The notes beneath the pieces are model-generated. The model searched no databases, was not told where the DNA came from, and was given only the letters and a program-made list of their open reading frames with translations. The position numbers and the translations under genes are program-made. 64,000 nucleotides of DNA. It comes from Scatosoma sp900555925 (GTDB lineage: Bacteria > Bacillota > Clostridia > Christensenellales > Borkfalkiaceae). Below are positions 49,107 to 57,169 of this stretch, piece by piece. The stretch covers positions 124,001 through 188,000 of the forward strand of contig CAUGYD010000004.1 of assembly GCA_959603585.1 (NCBI GenBank), read 5' to 3'. Within the stretch, counting starts at the first letter, position 1; every line of letters begins with the position of its first letter.

Positions 49107-50054
49107 ATGCAAACGGAAATCCAAAGGAAAAAGATAAGTTTTCTCATTCCCTGTTATAACGAGGAGGAAAACGTAATACCTTTAAGCGAGGCGATCATCG
49201 CGCAGACGGAAAAGCTGTCTTGCGGCTACGACTACGAACTGATTTTTATCGATAACTGTTCCACAGACGGCACGCGCGCGAAGCTGGAACAGCTCTGCGC
49301 GGGGAATAAACGGATAAAAGCAATTTTCAACGCGCGGAATTTCGGGCAGTTCAATTCTCCCTTTTACGGAATTTTACAGACCTCGGGGGATTGTGTCATC
49401 ACCATGTGCGCGGATTTTCAGGACCCGCCCGAAATGATTCCGTCCTTGGTTTCGGAATGGGAAAAGGGCTATAAAATCGTCTGCGCGGTAAAGACGAAGA
49501 GCGAGGAAAAGAGATTTGTGCGTTTTCTTCGTACCGTGTACTATAAACTCGTTCATCGGTTTTCCGACGTGGAGCAAATCGAGCACTTTACGGGTTCCGG
49601 GCTATACGATAAGAGCTTTGTGGACGTCCTGCGCACTTTGGACGATCCCGCGCCGTTCATGCGCGGCATCGTGGCGGAATTGGGGTATAAGAAGATAGAA
49701 ATTCCCTATACACAGCAAAAGCGCCGCGCGGGAAAGACGCATAATAATTTTCATACTCTGTATGACGCGGCGATGCTCAGTTTCACGCAATATACGAAAT
49801 TTCCGATCCGTTTCATCATGTTTTTCGGGATCGTTCTGAACCTGCTGAGCGTGGCGGGAGGAATAGCCTGCCTCGTATTTCATTGCCTGCATTATAACGT
49901 ATTGGGGCCCGCGCTCTTTTGCGGTATGGGATTTTTCTCTTCGTTCACCTTTATTTTTATGAGTATTCTCGGAGAATATCTCCTGAACGTAAAGACGAAA
50001 GTCAATCGTCGTCCGCTGGTCATCGAAGAAAAGCGAATCAATTTCGACGAATAG
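49107..50054 (+). CDS. GT2 family glycosyltransferase (DPM1/GtrB-like)
   Basis: 315 residues. The GT-A domain (about 1-230) has FLIPCYNEEENVIPL, FIDNCSTDGTRAKLEQL, the ADFQDPPEMIP metal-site segment and RRAGKTHNNF; two membrane helices (about 235-290) end the protein. Family members transfer a sugar to polyprenyl phosphate, which GT87-type enzymes can then use outside the cell, so this gene and the 44586 gene could form a pair. The chosen start has GGAG only 3 bases away; the exact start is uncertain. Confidence 0.88.
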   Translation: MQTEIQRKKISFLIPCYNEEENVIPLSEAIIAQTEKLSCGYDYELIFIDNCSTDGTRAKLEQLCAGNKRIKAIFNARNFGQFNSPFYGILQTSGDCVITMCADFQDPPEMIPSLVSEWEKGYKIVCAVKTKSEEKRFVRFLRTVYYKLVHRFSDVEQIEHFTGSGLYDKSFVDVLRTLDDPAPFMRGIVAELGYKKIEIPYTQQKRRAGKTHNNFHTLYDAAMLSFTQYTKFPIRFIMFFGIVLNLLSVAGGIACLVFHCLHYNVLGPALFCGMGFFSSFTFIFMSILGEYLLNVKTKVNRRPLVIEEKRINFDE

Positions 50055-50109
50055 AAGCGGGGCAGAATTTTATATTTGATCGAAAAAGCTCCTTAAAAAG
50101 GATAAGAGG

Positions 50110-50140
50110 ACGGCCGCCCGTACATCGGGCGGCCGTTTAT
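50110..50140. terminator. Bidirectional terminator after the rfb operon
   Basis: ACGGCCGCCCG and its complement around TACAT, followed by TTATTTTCTTTTTT on the plus strand, between convergent genes. Confidence 0.85.
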
Positions 50141-51054
50141 TTTCTTTTTTCCGTAAGCGGCGGAAATTTTTCGATGGATTTCTTTTCGCCGCGATACTGC
50201 GACGGCGTCATTTTCATGCGCGCCTTGAAGAGTTTGAAGAAAGCATTGGGCGTCATTCCCACACCTTCCGCGACGGCCTGAACGGGCATATCCGTTCGTT
50301 TGAGAAGCTGACAGGCCTCGTTGAATCTGAGATTCAGAAGGTATTCTCCCGGGGAGACGTCCAGATACTTTTTGAAGAGCACGGAAAAATAAGCTCGGCT
50401 CAGAAACAGTCTTTCCGAGACGTCCGCGACGGAGATTCCGCCCGAATATTCGGTATTCATAATATCGACAGCCCGATTGATGATGTCGTTTACGGAGGAG
50501 GGGCGTTCCGCGCTTTTGTTTTCCAACAGTACGCTGAAAATATCATAGAAAGCCGCGAGAATTTTCGGCTGTAAGGAACAGTCTATCACGTTTTCCGTCT
50601 GCGACTGTTTCAGACACTCGTAAATTCTCTTAAAGGAACGTTTTACGACGGGAGAAGGCAGATTCCTGACGGGCGACGCGGCGTTCAGTCCGCTCTGGGA
50701 AAGGAGCATGTCCGCATAGACTCCGGAAAAAGAGACCCAATAATAGCGATAGGGATTTCCCTTTTTGGCGTAATATTTCACGGGAATGCCCCGCGGCAGG
50801 AGAAAGAGGGAATTTTTGGAGAGGGGATAAGCCTTTCCCCCGCATTCCAAAGTCCCTTCTCCGTCGGTCACGTATTGCAGAATATCCCGTTTGTTTCCCG
50901 AATTTTCATATAAATGCCTGGTCTTTGCCTGAAGTCCCGCATTGTATATCCAAACGTCGACCGTTTCAAAGAAGCGGTTGTATACGGTGATATTATTAAA
51001 ACGGCCGCCCTTTTTAAGGGCGGCCCGAATTTCCTTTTTTGGAACTTTTTCCAT
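50137..51054 (-). CDS. AraC family transcriptional regulator
   Basis: 305 residues: a cupin-like ligand domain (about 30-150; ILQYVTDGEGTLECGGKAYPLSKNSLFLLPRGIPVKYY) and two C-terminal helix-turn-helix motifs (ISVADVSERLFLSRAYFSVLFKKYLDVSPGEYLLNLRFNEACQLL, then VQAVAEGVGMTPNAFFKLFKARMKMTPSQYR). It is third in an operon after an alpha-galactosidase and a Cys-rich protein, so it probably senses an alpha-galactoside or its breakdown sugar. Start at 51054 because of the GGGGGAAT site. Confidence 0.9.
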   Translation of the reverse strand: MEKVPKKEIRAALKKGGRFNNITVYNRFFETVDVWIYNAGLQAKTRHLYENSGNKRDILQYVTDGEGTLECGGKAYPLSKNSLFLLPRGIPVKYYAKKGNPYRYYWVSFSGVYADMLLSQSGLNAASPVRNLPSPVVKRSFKRIYECLKQSQTENVIDCSLQPKILAAFYDIFSVLLENKSAERPSSVNDIINRAVDIMNTEYSGGISVADVSERLFLSRAYFSVLFKKYLDVSPGEYLLNLRFNEACQLLKRTDMPVQAVAEGVGMTPNAFFKLFKARMKMTPSQYRGEKKSIEKFPPLTEKRK

Positions 51055-51080
51055 AGTATTCCCCCTTTTTGAAAAGAATA

Positions 51081-51314
51081 TCACAAAAGGGGACGTTTGT
51101 CAAGCGACTCGTTCTCCTTTTCCCGCTGTGCGAATAAAAGGCAGCCCGCACGCCTGTATTCTTCCGTTTTTTCCCGCAGCCGCTCTTCGCTGACGTTCAA
51201 TTTTTTTGACAGACAGCACAGGCAGAAGAATTCTTCCGCATCGCGGCGGATCAATTTTTTATTCAGGCCCATTTCGTCGTAAGAAACGGGCCTTTTGCAG
51301 TGTTTGCAGAGCAT
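51081..51314 (-). CDS. Small Cys-rich (zinc-ribbon-like) protein
   Basis: 77 residues, family not recognized. CKHC near the start (Cys3, Cys6) and CLCC near residue 31-34 could form one zinc site; a charged helical second half follows. It lies 4 bases after the alpha-galactosidase and 26 before the AraC gene, in the same direction. No function can be given. Confidence 0.6.
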   Translation of the reverse strand: MLCKHCKRPVSYDEMGLNKKLIRRDAEEFFCLCCLSKKLNVSEERLREKTEEYRRAGCLLFAQREKENESLDKRPLL

Positions 51315-51318
51315 GGGC

Positions 51319-52449
51319 TCAATCGGTATTCTTTACTTTCATGCGATAAACTTCGCAGGTATGCCCCTCGATATCGACGGACAGAGTCCCGTTGACGGCG
51401 CATTTTTCGGAGCCCGTATAAACTTCCGTCCCGACGAGCGTCCTTCCCTGCAAGAAGGGAATTCCCAAATCGTCCGCGGCGACCCAGAGATTCGCGGGGG
51501 CGTCGGAAAGATTGAAGAATCCCACGGCAATGTCTCCGTTTGCGAGGGCGCGCACGATGATCGGGAAATCGTCGTTTCCGGCAAATTTGAAGAGATAGGG
51601 GCGATTGCAGCGCGGATCCTGCTGAATATCTATCAGAGCGCGGTTTGTGAGTATCGCCTTTGTCTCTTTCGTCATGCTCCGAATATCGCAACCGATCATG
51701 AGCGGGGATTCGAGCAGACACCATGCGGCAAAATGTAACTTGTATTCGTTTTCGGAGCATCCCGTAAGTCCTACGTTTCCGCGCCCGTTCATTCCCACGA
51801 TCAGCATATCCATATCGTTGAAACAACCTTGACCGCCGAAGGGCAGAATATCGTATTGCTGTTTGATGAGGCTTTTGACCGATTCCCAGGAATCGAAGAT
51901 GTCCCCCGTGGAACGCCACATGTTCGCCCCCGTGGAGCCGATCCATTCATGAGTTTTGTCCGCGCCCCAGCTGCAACCGCTGAACAGAATATCCCGCCCG
52001 CAGTTTGCGAGGGCGAGCCCCATGCGGCGATAGAGCATTTTTCCGTCTGCGAAATTGGGCTTGAAGCAGTAATCGTATTTGAGAAAATCGACGCCCCATT
52101 CCGCGAAGGCCGCCGCGTCTGCGAATTCATGATTATAACTTGCGGGGTACCTCGCGCAGGTCATCGTGCCGCAGCAGGAATACATTCCGAATTTGAGCCC
52201 TTTGGAGTGTATGTAGTCGGCGACATATTTCATGCCGTGCGGGAATTTCGCGGGATCGGGAACGAGATTTCCCGCTTTGTCGCGTTCGCGCAGAGCCCAG
52301 CAGTCGTCGATGACGATATATTCGTATCCTTCGTCTTTCAAGCCCGTTTCTACCATAGCGTCGGCCGATTGCAGAATGAGTTCTTCGCTGATGTTTTGCG
52401 CGAAGGTGTTCCAAGTGTTCCAGCCCATGGGCGGCAAATGTTTGATCAT
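51319..52449 (-). CDS. Alpha-galactosidase, GH27 family
   Basis: Releases alpha-linked galactose from oligosaccharides. The 376 residues form the GH27 barrel: HLPPMGWNTWNTFAQNI, YEYIVIDDCW, the nucleophile in DFLKYDYCF, the acid/base in WRSTGDIFDSW, and a C-terminal beta domain. There is no signal peptide, so it acts on imported sugars. I start at 52449 after GAGAGGA; the frame continues to 52551 without a site and across the promoter. Confidence 0.93.
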   Translation of the reverse strand: MIKHLPPMGWNTWNTFAQNISEELILQSADAMVETGLKDEGYEYIVIDDCWALRERDKAGNLVPDPAKFPHGMKYVADYIHSKGLKFGMYSCCGTMTCARYPASYNHEFADAAAFAEWGVDFLKYDYCFKPNFADGKMLYRRMGLALANCGRDILFSGCSWGADKTHEWIGSTGANMWRSTGDIFDSWESVKSLIKQQYDILPFGGQGCFNDMDMLIVGMNGRGNVGLTGCSENEYKLHFAAWCLLESPLMIGCDIRSMTKETKAILTNRALIDIQQDPRCNRPYLFKFAGNDDFPIIVRALANGDIAVGFFNLSDAPANLWVAADDLGIPFLQGRTLVGTEVYTGSEKCAVNGTLSVDIEGHTCEVYRMKVKNTD

Positions 52450-52522
52450 AATTTTTATCCTCTCTCCGAAAATAAATTTCCCCTCGGCAGCCGAGTACGC
52501 CCCCCGAGAGTTTTCTGCTTGC

Positions 52523-52551
52523 AGTATAGCACAACCAAATGGAAAAATCAA
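52523..52551 (-). promoter_or_regulatory. Promoter of the alpha-galactosidase operon
   Basis: On the minus strand: TTGATT, 17-base spacer, TATACT; start near 52516. Confidence 0.7.
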
Positions 52552-52638
52552 TTTATTTTTGTTGTATAAAAATGTAATTTTGTTTTGTCAAAACGCATGG
52601 ATTTTTATCCGAAAGGAAAAATTTTTTCCTTTTGCATA

Positions 52639-52667
52639 TTGACAAATTTGTTTCGATATGTTATACT
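52639..52667 (+). promoter_or_regulatory. Promoter of the ribokinase-lacI operon
   Basis: TTGACA, 17-base spacer, TATACT. Start near 52674, on top of the operator that follows. Confidence 0.8.
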
Positions 52668-52674
52668 TTAATTA

Positions 52675-52690
52675 AGTAAAACGTTTTACT
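52675..52690. promoter_or_regulatory. LacI-type operator
   Basis: AGTAAAACGTTTTACT, a perfect 16-bp palindrome with the central CG typical of LacI-family sites, at the expected transcription start. The downstream lacI gene is the obvious source of the repressor. Confidence 0.8.
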
Positions 52691-52716
52691 AATCATTTAT
52701 AGTCAGGAGGAGAACA

Positions 52717-53613
52717 ATGAAAATATTCGTGGTGGGAAGCTTGAATATGGATTTGGTCATCAAAGCGCCATTCATGCCCGAAAACGGAATGACGATCGGC
52801 GGGGAAGGTTTTATGACGAATCCGGGCGGAAAGGGAGCCAATCAGGCGGCGGCGATCGGGAAGCTGGGCGGCAACGTCCGCATGGTGGGGTGTGTAGGCG
52901 AGGCGTTCGGCGCAGAGTTGAAGGGCGCGCTGGACGGTTACGGAGTAAATACGGAATACGTAAAATCGGTCGGCGGAGTTTCCAGCGGCATCGCGGTCAT
53001 CATCGTGGTGGACGGGGATAACCGAATCATTCTCGACGCGGGCGCCAACGCGAAAGTGAGCGAATCGCTCGTGGACGAAGCGTTGAAGGAAGCGGAGGCG
53101 GGGGATTATCTCGTTTCCCAGCTGGAAATCGATTTGTCCATCGTGGAATACGCGCTGAAAAAAGCCAAAGAAAAGGGCATGGTGACGTTGCTCAATCCCG
53201 CTCCCGCGGCGAAACTTTCCGAGGGGATTCTCGCAAACAGCGACTATTTTATTCCCAACCAATCGGAAGCTGAATTTTATACGGGGATTTATCCCGAAGA
53301 CGAAGCGTCCGCAAAGAAGTGTGCGGAAAAATTGTCCGAACAGGGCGTAAAAAACGTCGTCGTCACGATGGGTTCCAAAGGTTCCGCCTGCGTCGCGGAC
53401 GGAAAATATTATAAAGCGGAATGTTTCAAGGCAAAGGCGGTGGACACCACGGCCGCGGGGGATACGTATGTGGGAGCGCTGGTCACAAAACTTTCCGAAG
53501 GCGCGGGAATAGAAGAAGCGATGACGTTTGCGAGTAAGGCTTCCTCCGTTACGGTCACGCGGCGCGGCGCACAACAGTCGATTCCTTTCCGCGCGGAAGT
53601 GGAGGCTCTGTGA
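52717..53613 (+). CDS. rbsK: Ribokinase-like sugar kinase (PfkB family)
   Basis: Phosphorylates ribose (or a similar sugar) at O5. The 298 residues open FVVGSLNMDLVIKAPFMPENGMTIGG, then NPGGKGANQAAAIGKLGG, and end with the anion-hole motif DTTAAGDTYVGAL. The first Met has an AGGAGGAG site. The next gene is a LacI regulator with a 4-base overlap. Ribokinase is the best match, but the exact sugar is not certain; no ribose transporter is present. Confidence 0.88.
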   Translation: MKIFVVGSLNMDLVIKAPFMPENGMTIGGEGFMTNPGGKGANQAAAIGKLGGNVRMVGCVGEAFGAELKGALDGYGVNTEYVKSVGGVSSGIAVIIVVDGDNRIILDAGANAKVSESLVDEALKEAEAGDYLVSQLEIDLSIVEYALKKAKEKGMVTLLNPAPAAKLSEGILANSDYFIPNQSEAEFYTGIYPEDEASAKKCAEKLSEQGVKNVVVTMGSKGSACVADGKYYKAECFKAKAVDTTAAGDTYVGALVTKLSEGAGIEEAMTFASKASSVTVTRRGAQQSIPFRAEVEAL

Positions 53614-54644
53614 GCGCGCGCGGAAAACGCGCTACCATTAAAGACGTGGCGGCTTTCGCGGGCGTCTCCGTCACGACCGTGTCTTTCGTTTTGAACGGGC
53701 GCGGCGGGTCCGTTCCCGAACGCACGGCGGAGCGCGTCCGCACCGCGGCGGAAACGCTGGGCTATCGTCCGGATTTTGCCGCGCGGTCCATGGTCATGCG
53801 CCGTACGAATTTGGTGGGGGTGCTCGTCCCCGATATTTCCAACGGATTTTTTGCGGAAATGGTGGGACATATTCAGAGGGCGCTCGCGGCCTGCGGCTAC
53901 GACGTCATTCTCTGTAACGGCGGGGAGAGCTTTGAAAACGACCTGAAATATCTGAAAATTTTTGCGGACAGGAAAACGGACGGATTGATTTTAACGCCGA
54001 GCGAGGCTTCCCTGTCGGATGAACGCTGCGGAGAATTTCTCTCCGCATTGTCCGAGATCGATATTCCGCATGTCTTTCTCGACCGTTTTCCTTCGGCCGC
54101 GAGTTCTCCGTGTTTCGCCGCGGATAACGAGGAGAGCAGTTTTCTAATGACGCGCTATCTTTTAGCTCTCGGCCACGAACGGATAGGTTTTCTTACGGGG
54201 AGTTTGTCCTCCGAAACGAGCCGTCTCCGTCTGCGTGGCGCGGAGCGTGCCTTTTCGGAACGCGGACTTTCCCTGCGCCGAGAATGGGTCAAAGCGGGCC
54301 ATTACGATTTTCTTTCGGGAAAGAAAGGCGCGGCGGAGCTGTTTGAAACGGACGTGACGGCGATTTTTTGTTTCAGCGACGTGCAGGCTTACGGAGTTTG
54401 CGCCGCGGCAGGCGAGCTCGGAATGAAAATTCCTTCCGAGCTGTCCGTCGCCGGGTTCGACGATGTTTTCGGTTCCGCTCTTTTCCGCCCGTCTTTAACG
54501 ACGCTCCGTCAGCCTGCGGAAAAAATCGCGCGTGCGGCGGCCGGCGCGCTGGTACGGGCGATGAAGGGAGAAAACAAAATCGAAAGCGCGTTTTTTCCCG
54601 CGGAATTGATCGCGCGGGAAAGCACCGCGCCTTTGAACGGTTGA
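53610..54644 (+). CDS. LacI family transcriptional repressor
   Basis: 344 residues from a GTG start that overlaps the ribokinase stop. The N-terminal domain has ATIKDVAAFAGVSVTTVSFVLNGRG and a YRPDFAARSM hinge helix; the sugar-binding domain follows (VGVLVPDISNGFFAEMVGHIQ, SVAGFDDVFGSALFRPSLTT). It probably represses its own operon through the palindrome at 52675-52690. The inducer is unknown, but ribose or a related sugar is likely. Confidence 0.92.
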   Translation: MSARGKRATIKDVAAFAGVSVTTVSFVLNGRGGSVPERTAERVRTAAETLGYRPDFAARSMVMRRTNLVGVLVPDISNGFFAEMVGHIQRALAACGYDVILCNGGESFENDLKYLKIFADRKTDGLILTPSEASLSDERCGEFLSALSEIDIPHVFLDRFPSAASSPCFAADNEESSFLMTRYLLALGHERIGFLTGSLSSETSRLRLRGAERAFSERGLSLRREWVKAGHYDFLSGKKGAAELFETDVTAIFCFSDVQAYGVCAAAGELGMKIPSELSVAGFDDVFGSALFRPSLTTLRQPAEKIARAAAGALVRAMKGENKIESAFFPAELIARESTAPLNG

Positions 54645-54670
54645 CAGGGCGGGGAAAAACGTGTTACAAT
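54641..54670 (+). promoter_or_regulatory. Promoter of the SIMPL gene
   Basis: TTGACA, 18-base spacer, TACAAT; the -35 box overlaps the stop codon of the LacI gene. Confidence 0.65.
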
Positions 54671-54698
54671 GAATTCTGCCGAAAGGAGGTAAAAATTT

Positions 54699-55355
54699 AT
54701 GGATAAAATTTTGAAAGTGAGCGGGCGCGGAAAAATTCGTCTGCGTCCCGATACGATTTGCGCGGAAATCACGTTACAGGGCACGGACGAGGTCTATTCG
54801 GAGGCACTCAGGCGGGCGGAAGAGCAGTTGAAGGAAATAAAAACGGCCGTTGCCTCGGCAGGTTTTGCGGAGGCCGATCTGAAAACCTCTGATTTTCGGG
54901 TGGATACGAAATACGAAAACGTTCGGACGGAAAAGGGGGAATGGACGCAAAAATTCGTCGGGTATCAATATACGCATGTATTGAAGCTCCGTTTTCCGGC
55001 AGATAACGCGCGCTTGGGCGCGTTTGTTGCGGCGCTGGCCGCGTGTTCGTCCGATCCCGTGTTCTCCTTCTCCTATACCGTGGCGAACGCGGGAGAGGCC
55101 AAGGAATGGCTCTTGCGCGAAGCGGTGAAAGATTGCACGAAAAAAGCGCTCGTTCTCGCGCAGGCCGCCTGCGTGGAACTTGCGGGAATCCGCGAAATCG
55201 ACTACTCTTGGGGAGAAAAGGATTTCTCTGTCCGCCCCGTTCAGCCCATGCGCCTGAAAGCTGCCGAAGCCGTTCCCGCTGCATTCTCCCTCGACGTCAC
55301 TCCCGACGATATCGAGATTTCCGATACCGTCACCGTCACTTGGGAAATTGCCTGA
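54699..55355 (+). CDS. SIMPL domain (DUF541) protein
   Basis: 218 residues: KILKVSGRGKIRLRPDTICAEITLQG, a long helix, QKFVGYQYTHVLKLRF, and a C-terminal DDIEISDTVTVTWEIA, the pattern of DUF541 (BP26/YggE). Unlike YggE it has no signal peptide, as is common in Clostridia. Function unknown. A very strong AAAGGAGG site precedes it. Confidence 0.82.
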   Translation: MDKILKVSGRGKIRLRPDTICAEITLQGTDEVYSEALRRAEEQLKEIKTAVASAGFAEADLKTSDFRVDTKYENVRTEKGEWTQKFVGYQYTHVLKLRFPADNARLGAFVAALAACSSDPVFSFSYTVANAGEAKEWLLREAVKDCTKKALVLAQAACVELAGIREIDYSWGEKDFSVRPVQPMRLKAAEAVPAAFSLDVTPDDIEISDTVTVTWEIA

Positions 55356-55370
55356 ATCGAACAAAAATCC

Positions 55371-55402
55371 AAAGCCTTTCTGCTTTTTGCGGAAAGGCTT
55401 TT
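55371..55402 (+). terminator. Terminator of the SIMPL gene
   Basis: AAAGCCTTTCTGC pairs with GCGGAAAGGCTTT around TTTTT, then TAAT. The 140 bases that follow, to the liv promoter, are nearly pure A and T with no supported gene. Confidence 0.8.
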
Positions 55403-55553
55403 AATAAATTTATCATTAAAAAAATAAATTGAAATAATCAAAATAATAAATCGGACTAATGCTTTGAGGGAAATAAGGGGGATAATAAAGCAAAAAAGAG
55501 GTGATATATAAGTATTTCTTATGGGTATAGCAAAAATCGTTATATTCAAACAC

Positions 55554-55582
55554 TTGTTTTTTATTGAGGCGTATAGTATAAT
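55554..55582 (+). promoter_or_regulatory. Promoter of the liv operon
   Basis: TTGTTT, 17-base spacer, TATAAT. The start would be near 55589, giving a leader of about 345 bases before livJ. Confidence 0.7.
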
Positions 55583-55621
55583 AATAGAAATAAATTCAAA
55601 ATCAAACGGACGGAAAAGACA

Positions 55622-55750
55622 ATGAACGTTAATGTCGAGGTACTAATTAGAGTATCGGTTATAACGGTCGGGCTAGTGCGAATTATTATGGCGAAGCCGG
55701 GCGGACAAGAGAGGGAACTCCGACTAAGGGGAGAAGGAAACGATCTGTGA
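55622..55750 (+). CDS. Candidate branched-chain amino acid leader peptide
   Basis: Translated by hand: 42 residues. The first 22 are MNVNVEVLIRVSVITVGLVR then II, with 7 Val, 4 Ile and 2 Leu, i.e. 13 of 22. The second part is polar and Arg-rich. Both early Leu codons are CTA and one Ile codon is ATA, codons seldom used in the surrounding genes. It starts 33 bases into the transcript, after a weak ACGGA site. Its stop codon lies in a hairpin loop. Control peptides of ilv, leu and liv operons have this make-up. No homologue is known to me. Confidence 0.55.
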   Translation: MNVNVEVLIRVSVITVGLVRIIMAKPGGQERELRLRGEGNDL

Positions 55751-55902
55751 AGGGGCGGATCGTTCCGGCTCTTCATACCGAAGCATTACCTTTTTTCGCC
55801 GACGGCTTTTAGCGGTATATCTGGGGCCGGCGGCGCTTTTTATTTTGAAATCCCCGCCGGAGACTACTAAAAAGGGGCCGCTTTTTGTCGGCGGAGGTTT
55901 TT
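55737..55902 (+). promoter_or_regulatory. Candidate attenuator: alternative hairpins with two intrinsic terminators
   Basis: A hairpin AACGATC/GATCGTT (55739-55764) spans the end of the leader ORF. Four GC-rich segments follow: 1 at 55797-55806, 2 at 55826-55835, 3 at 55852-55860, 4 at 55887-55897. Segments 1 and 2 form a terminator followed by CTTTTTATTTT; 3 and 4 form another followed by TTTTT. Segment 2 can instead pair with 3 (CCGGCGG with CCGCCGG, 7 bp), and 1 with 4 (CGCCGAC with GTCGGCG, 7 bp). The terminators and antiterminator exclude each other. Not a T-box: the conserved AGGGTGGNACCGCG is absent. Confidence 0.6.
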
Positions 55903-55935
55903 CAAAAATAAAAAAAATTTAAGGAGTAGATAGTT

Positions 55936-57129
55936 ATGAAAAAGAAATGGACGATGTTTGCATGTGCGGCGATGGCGGCGGTGATGGGCAGTGCCCTGTT
56001 TGTTTCCTGCGGAGGAAGCAAGAATTATGCGGAGAATAACGAAAAATTTTATATCGGTGCTTCGGGACCTTTGACGGGCGGGGCAGCGGTTTACGGAAAG
56101 GCGGTGCAAAACGGAGCCCAGCTTGCGGTAGAGGAGATCAACGCGGCCGGTGGACTGGACGGGAAGCAGTTTGAATTTGTAATGATGGACGACAGTAACG
56201 ACGATACTCGCGTGAACAGCAATTACGCTTCGCTGTATGAAAAGGGAATGCAGGTGAGCTTAGGGTGTGTAACGACGAAGCCGTGTTTAGCCTTCAAACA
56301 GCTTGCCGAGGAGGATAATTTGTTCTTTTTGACGCCGTCGGCGACGGGCGACGACGTAATAGGGGGAGGGAATGCCTATCAGATGTGTTTTTCCGACTCC
56401 GGGCAAGGTACCGCGGCGGCAGAATATGTAAGGGAGAATGTAACGGAAAGCACGATCGGAATTTTTTATAAATCGGATGATCCGTATTCCAACGGTATCT
56501 ATCAGAATTTTATCTCTGCGCTCGGAAAAAATTCGAACTTTACTTTCGTTACGACGAGCTTCACGGACGATACGAATGCAGATTTCAGCTCTCAAATTAA
56601 TCGCCTCAAAGACTGTAAATTTATCTTTATGCCCATCTATACTGAGCCGGCATCTCTGTTCATGATGCAAGCGAAAGGAGTCATTTCCGACGATGCCACC
56701 TATTTCGGTTGTGACGGCTTCGACGGAATCGAAAGCGCGTTTACGGAGGCAAACCCGATTTCCGCGATTCCTCAGGAAATTTCCTATCTTTCTCATTTTG
56801 ATGCCACAGCGGAGAGCGGGACGGCCAAGGAGTTTATCGACAGCTATACGGCAAAATACGGAAAAGATACGCTCAATCAGTTCGGGGCGGCCGCTTACGA
56901 CTGCGTGTACGCGATTTATGAGGCGATGGAGACCGCGATTTCCGGCGGAGAGGAAATCCCCGTAAACATTTCCGCAAGCGACTTGTGCGACATTCTCAAA
57001 GAGACTTTCCAAAAGGAAGACTTCACCTTTGACGGGGTGACGGGTACAGGCATCTATTGGAGCGAGGACGGAACGGTAAATAAAGTCCCTGTGAAATATA
57101 TCGTGAAGGAGAAGAGTTCGGCGGCATAA
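55936..57129 (+). CDS. livJ: Branched-chain amino acid ABC transporter, substrate-binding lipoprotein
   Basis: 397 residues. A lipoprotein signal ends at VSC (Cys about 25), then FYIGASGPLTGGAAVYGKAVQNGAQLAVEEINAAGGLDGKQFEFVMMDDSNDDTRV, the LivJ/LivK signature of the Peripla_BP_6 family. It binds Leu, Ile or Val outside the cell and delivers them to LivH-LivM. An AAGGAG site precedes it. First structural gene of the operon, after the leader. Confidence 0.93.
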   Translation: MKKKWTMFACAAMAAVMGSALFVSCGGSKNYAENNEKFYIGASGPLTGGAAVYGKAVQNGAQLAVEEINAAGGLDGKQFEFVMMDDSNDDTRVNSNYASLYEKGMQVSLGCVTTKPCLAFKQLAEEDNLFFLTPSATGDDVIGGGNAYQMCFSDSGQGTAAAEYVRENVTESTIGIFYKSDDPYSNGIYQNFISALGKNSNFTFVTTSFTDDTNADFSSQINRLKDCKFIFMPIYTEPASLFMMQAKGVISDDATYFGCDGFDGIESAFTEANPISAIPQEISYLSHFDATAESGTAKEFIDSYTAKYGKDTLNQFGAAAYDCVYAIYEAMETAISGGEEIPVNISASDLCDILKETFQKEDFTFDGVTGTGIYWSEDGTVNKVPVKYIVKEKSSAA

Positions 57130-57169
57130 GGACAGGGGCAGGTAAGCGGCGGATGCGGAGGAGAAAGGA

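Noticed and set aside
55521..55625. A 34-residue Ile-rich ORF whose stop overlaps the leader peptide start as ATGA
   Set aside because: It spans the promoter of the liv operon and has no ribosome site within 15 bases of its ATG, so it would not be on the same transcript. Kept in mind only because of its Ile content.
55589..55935. T-box riboswitch in the liv leader
   Set aside because: The conserved T-box sequence and a specifier loop are not present; an ORF-based attenuator explains the data better.
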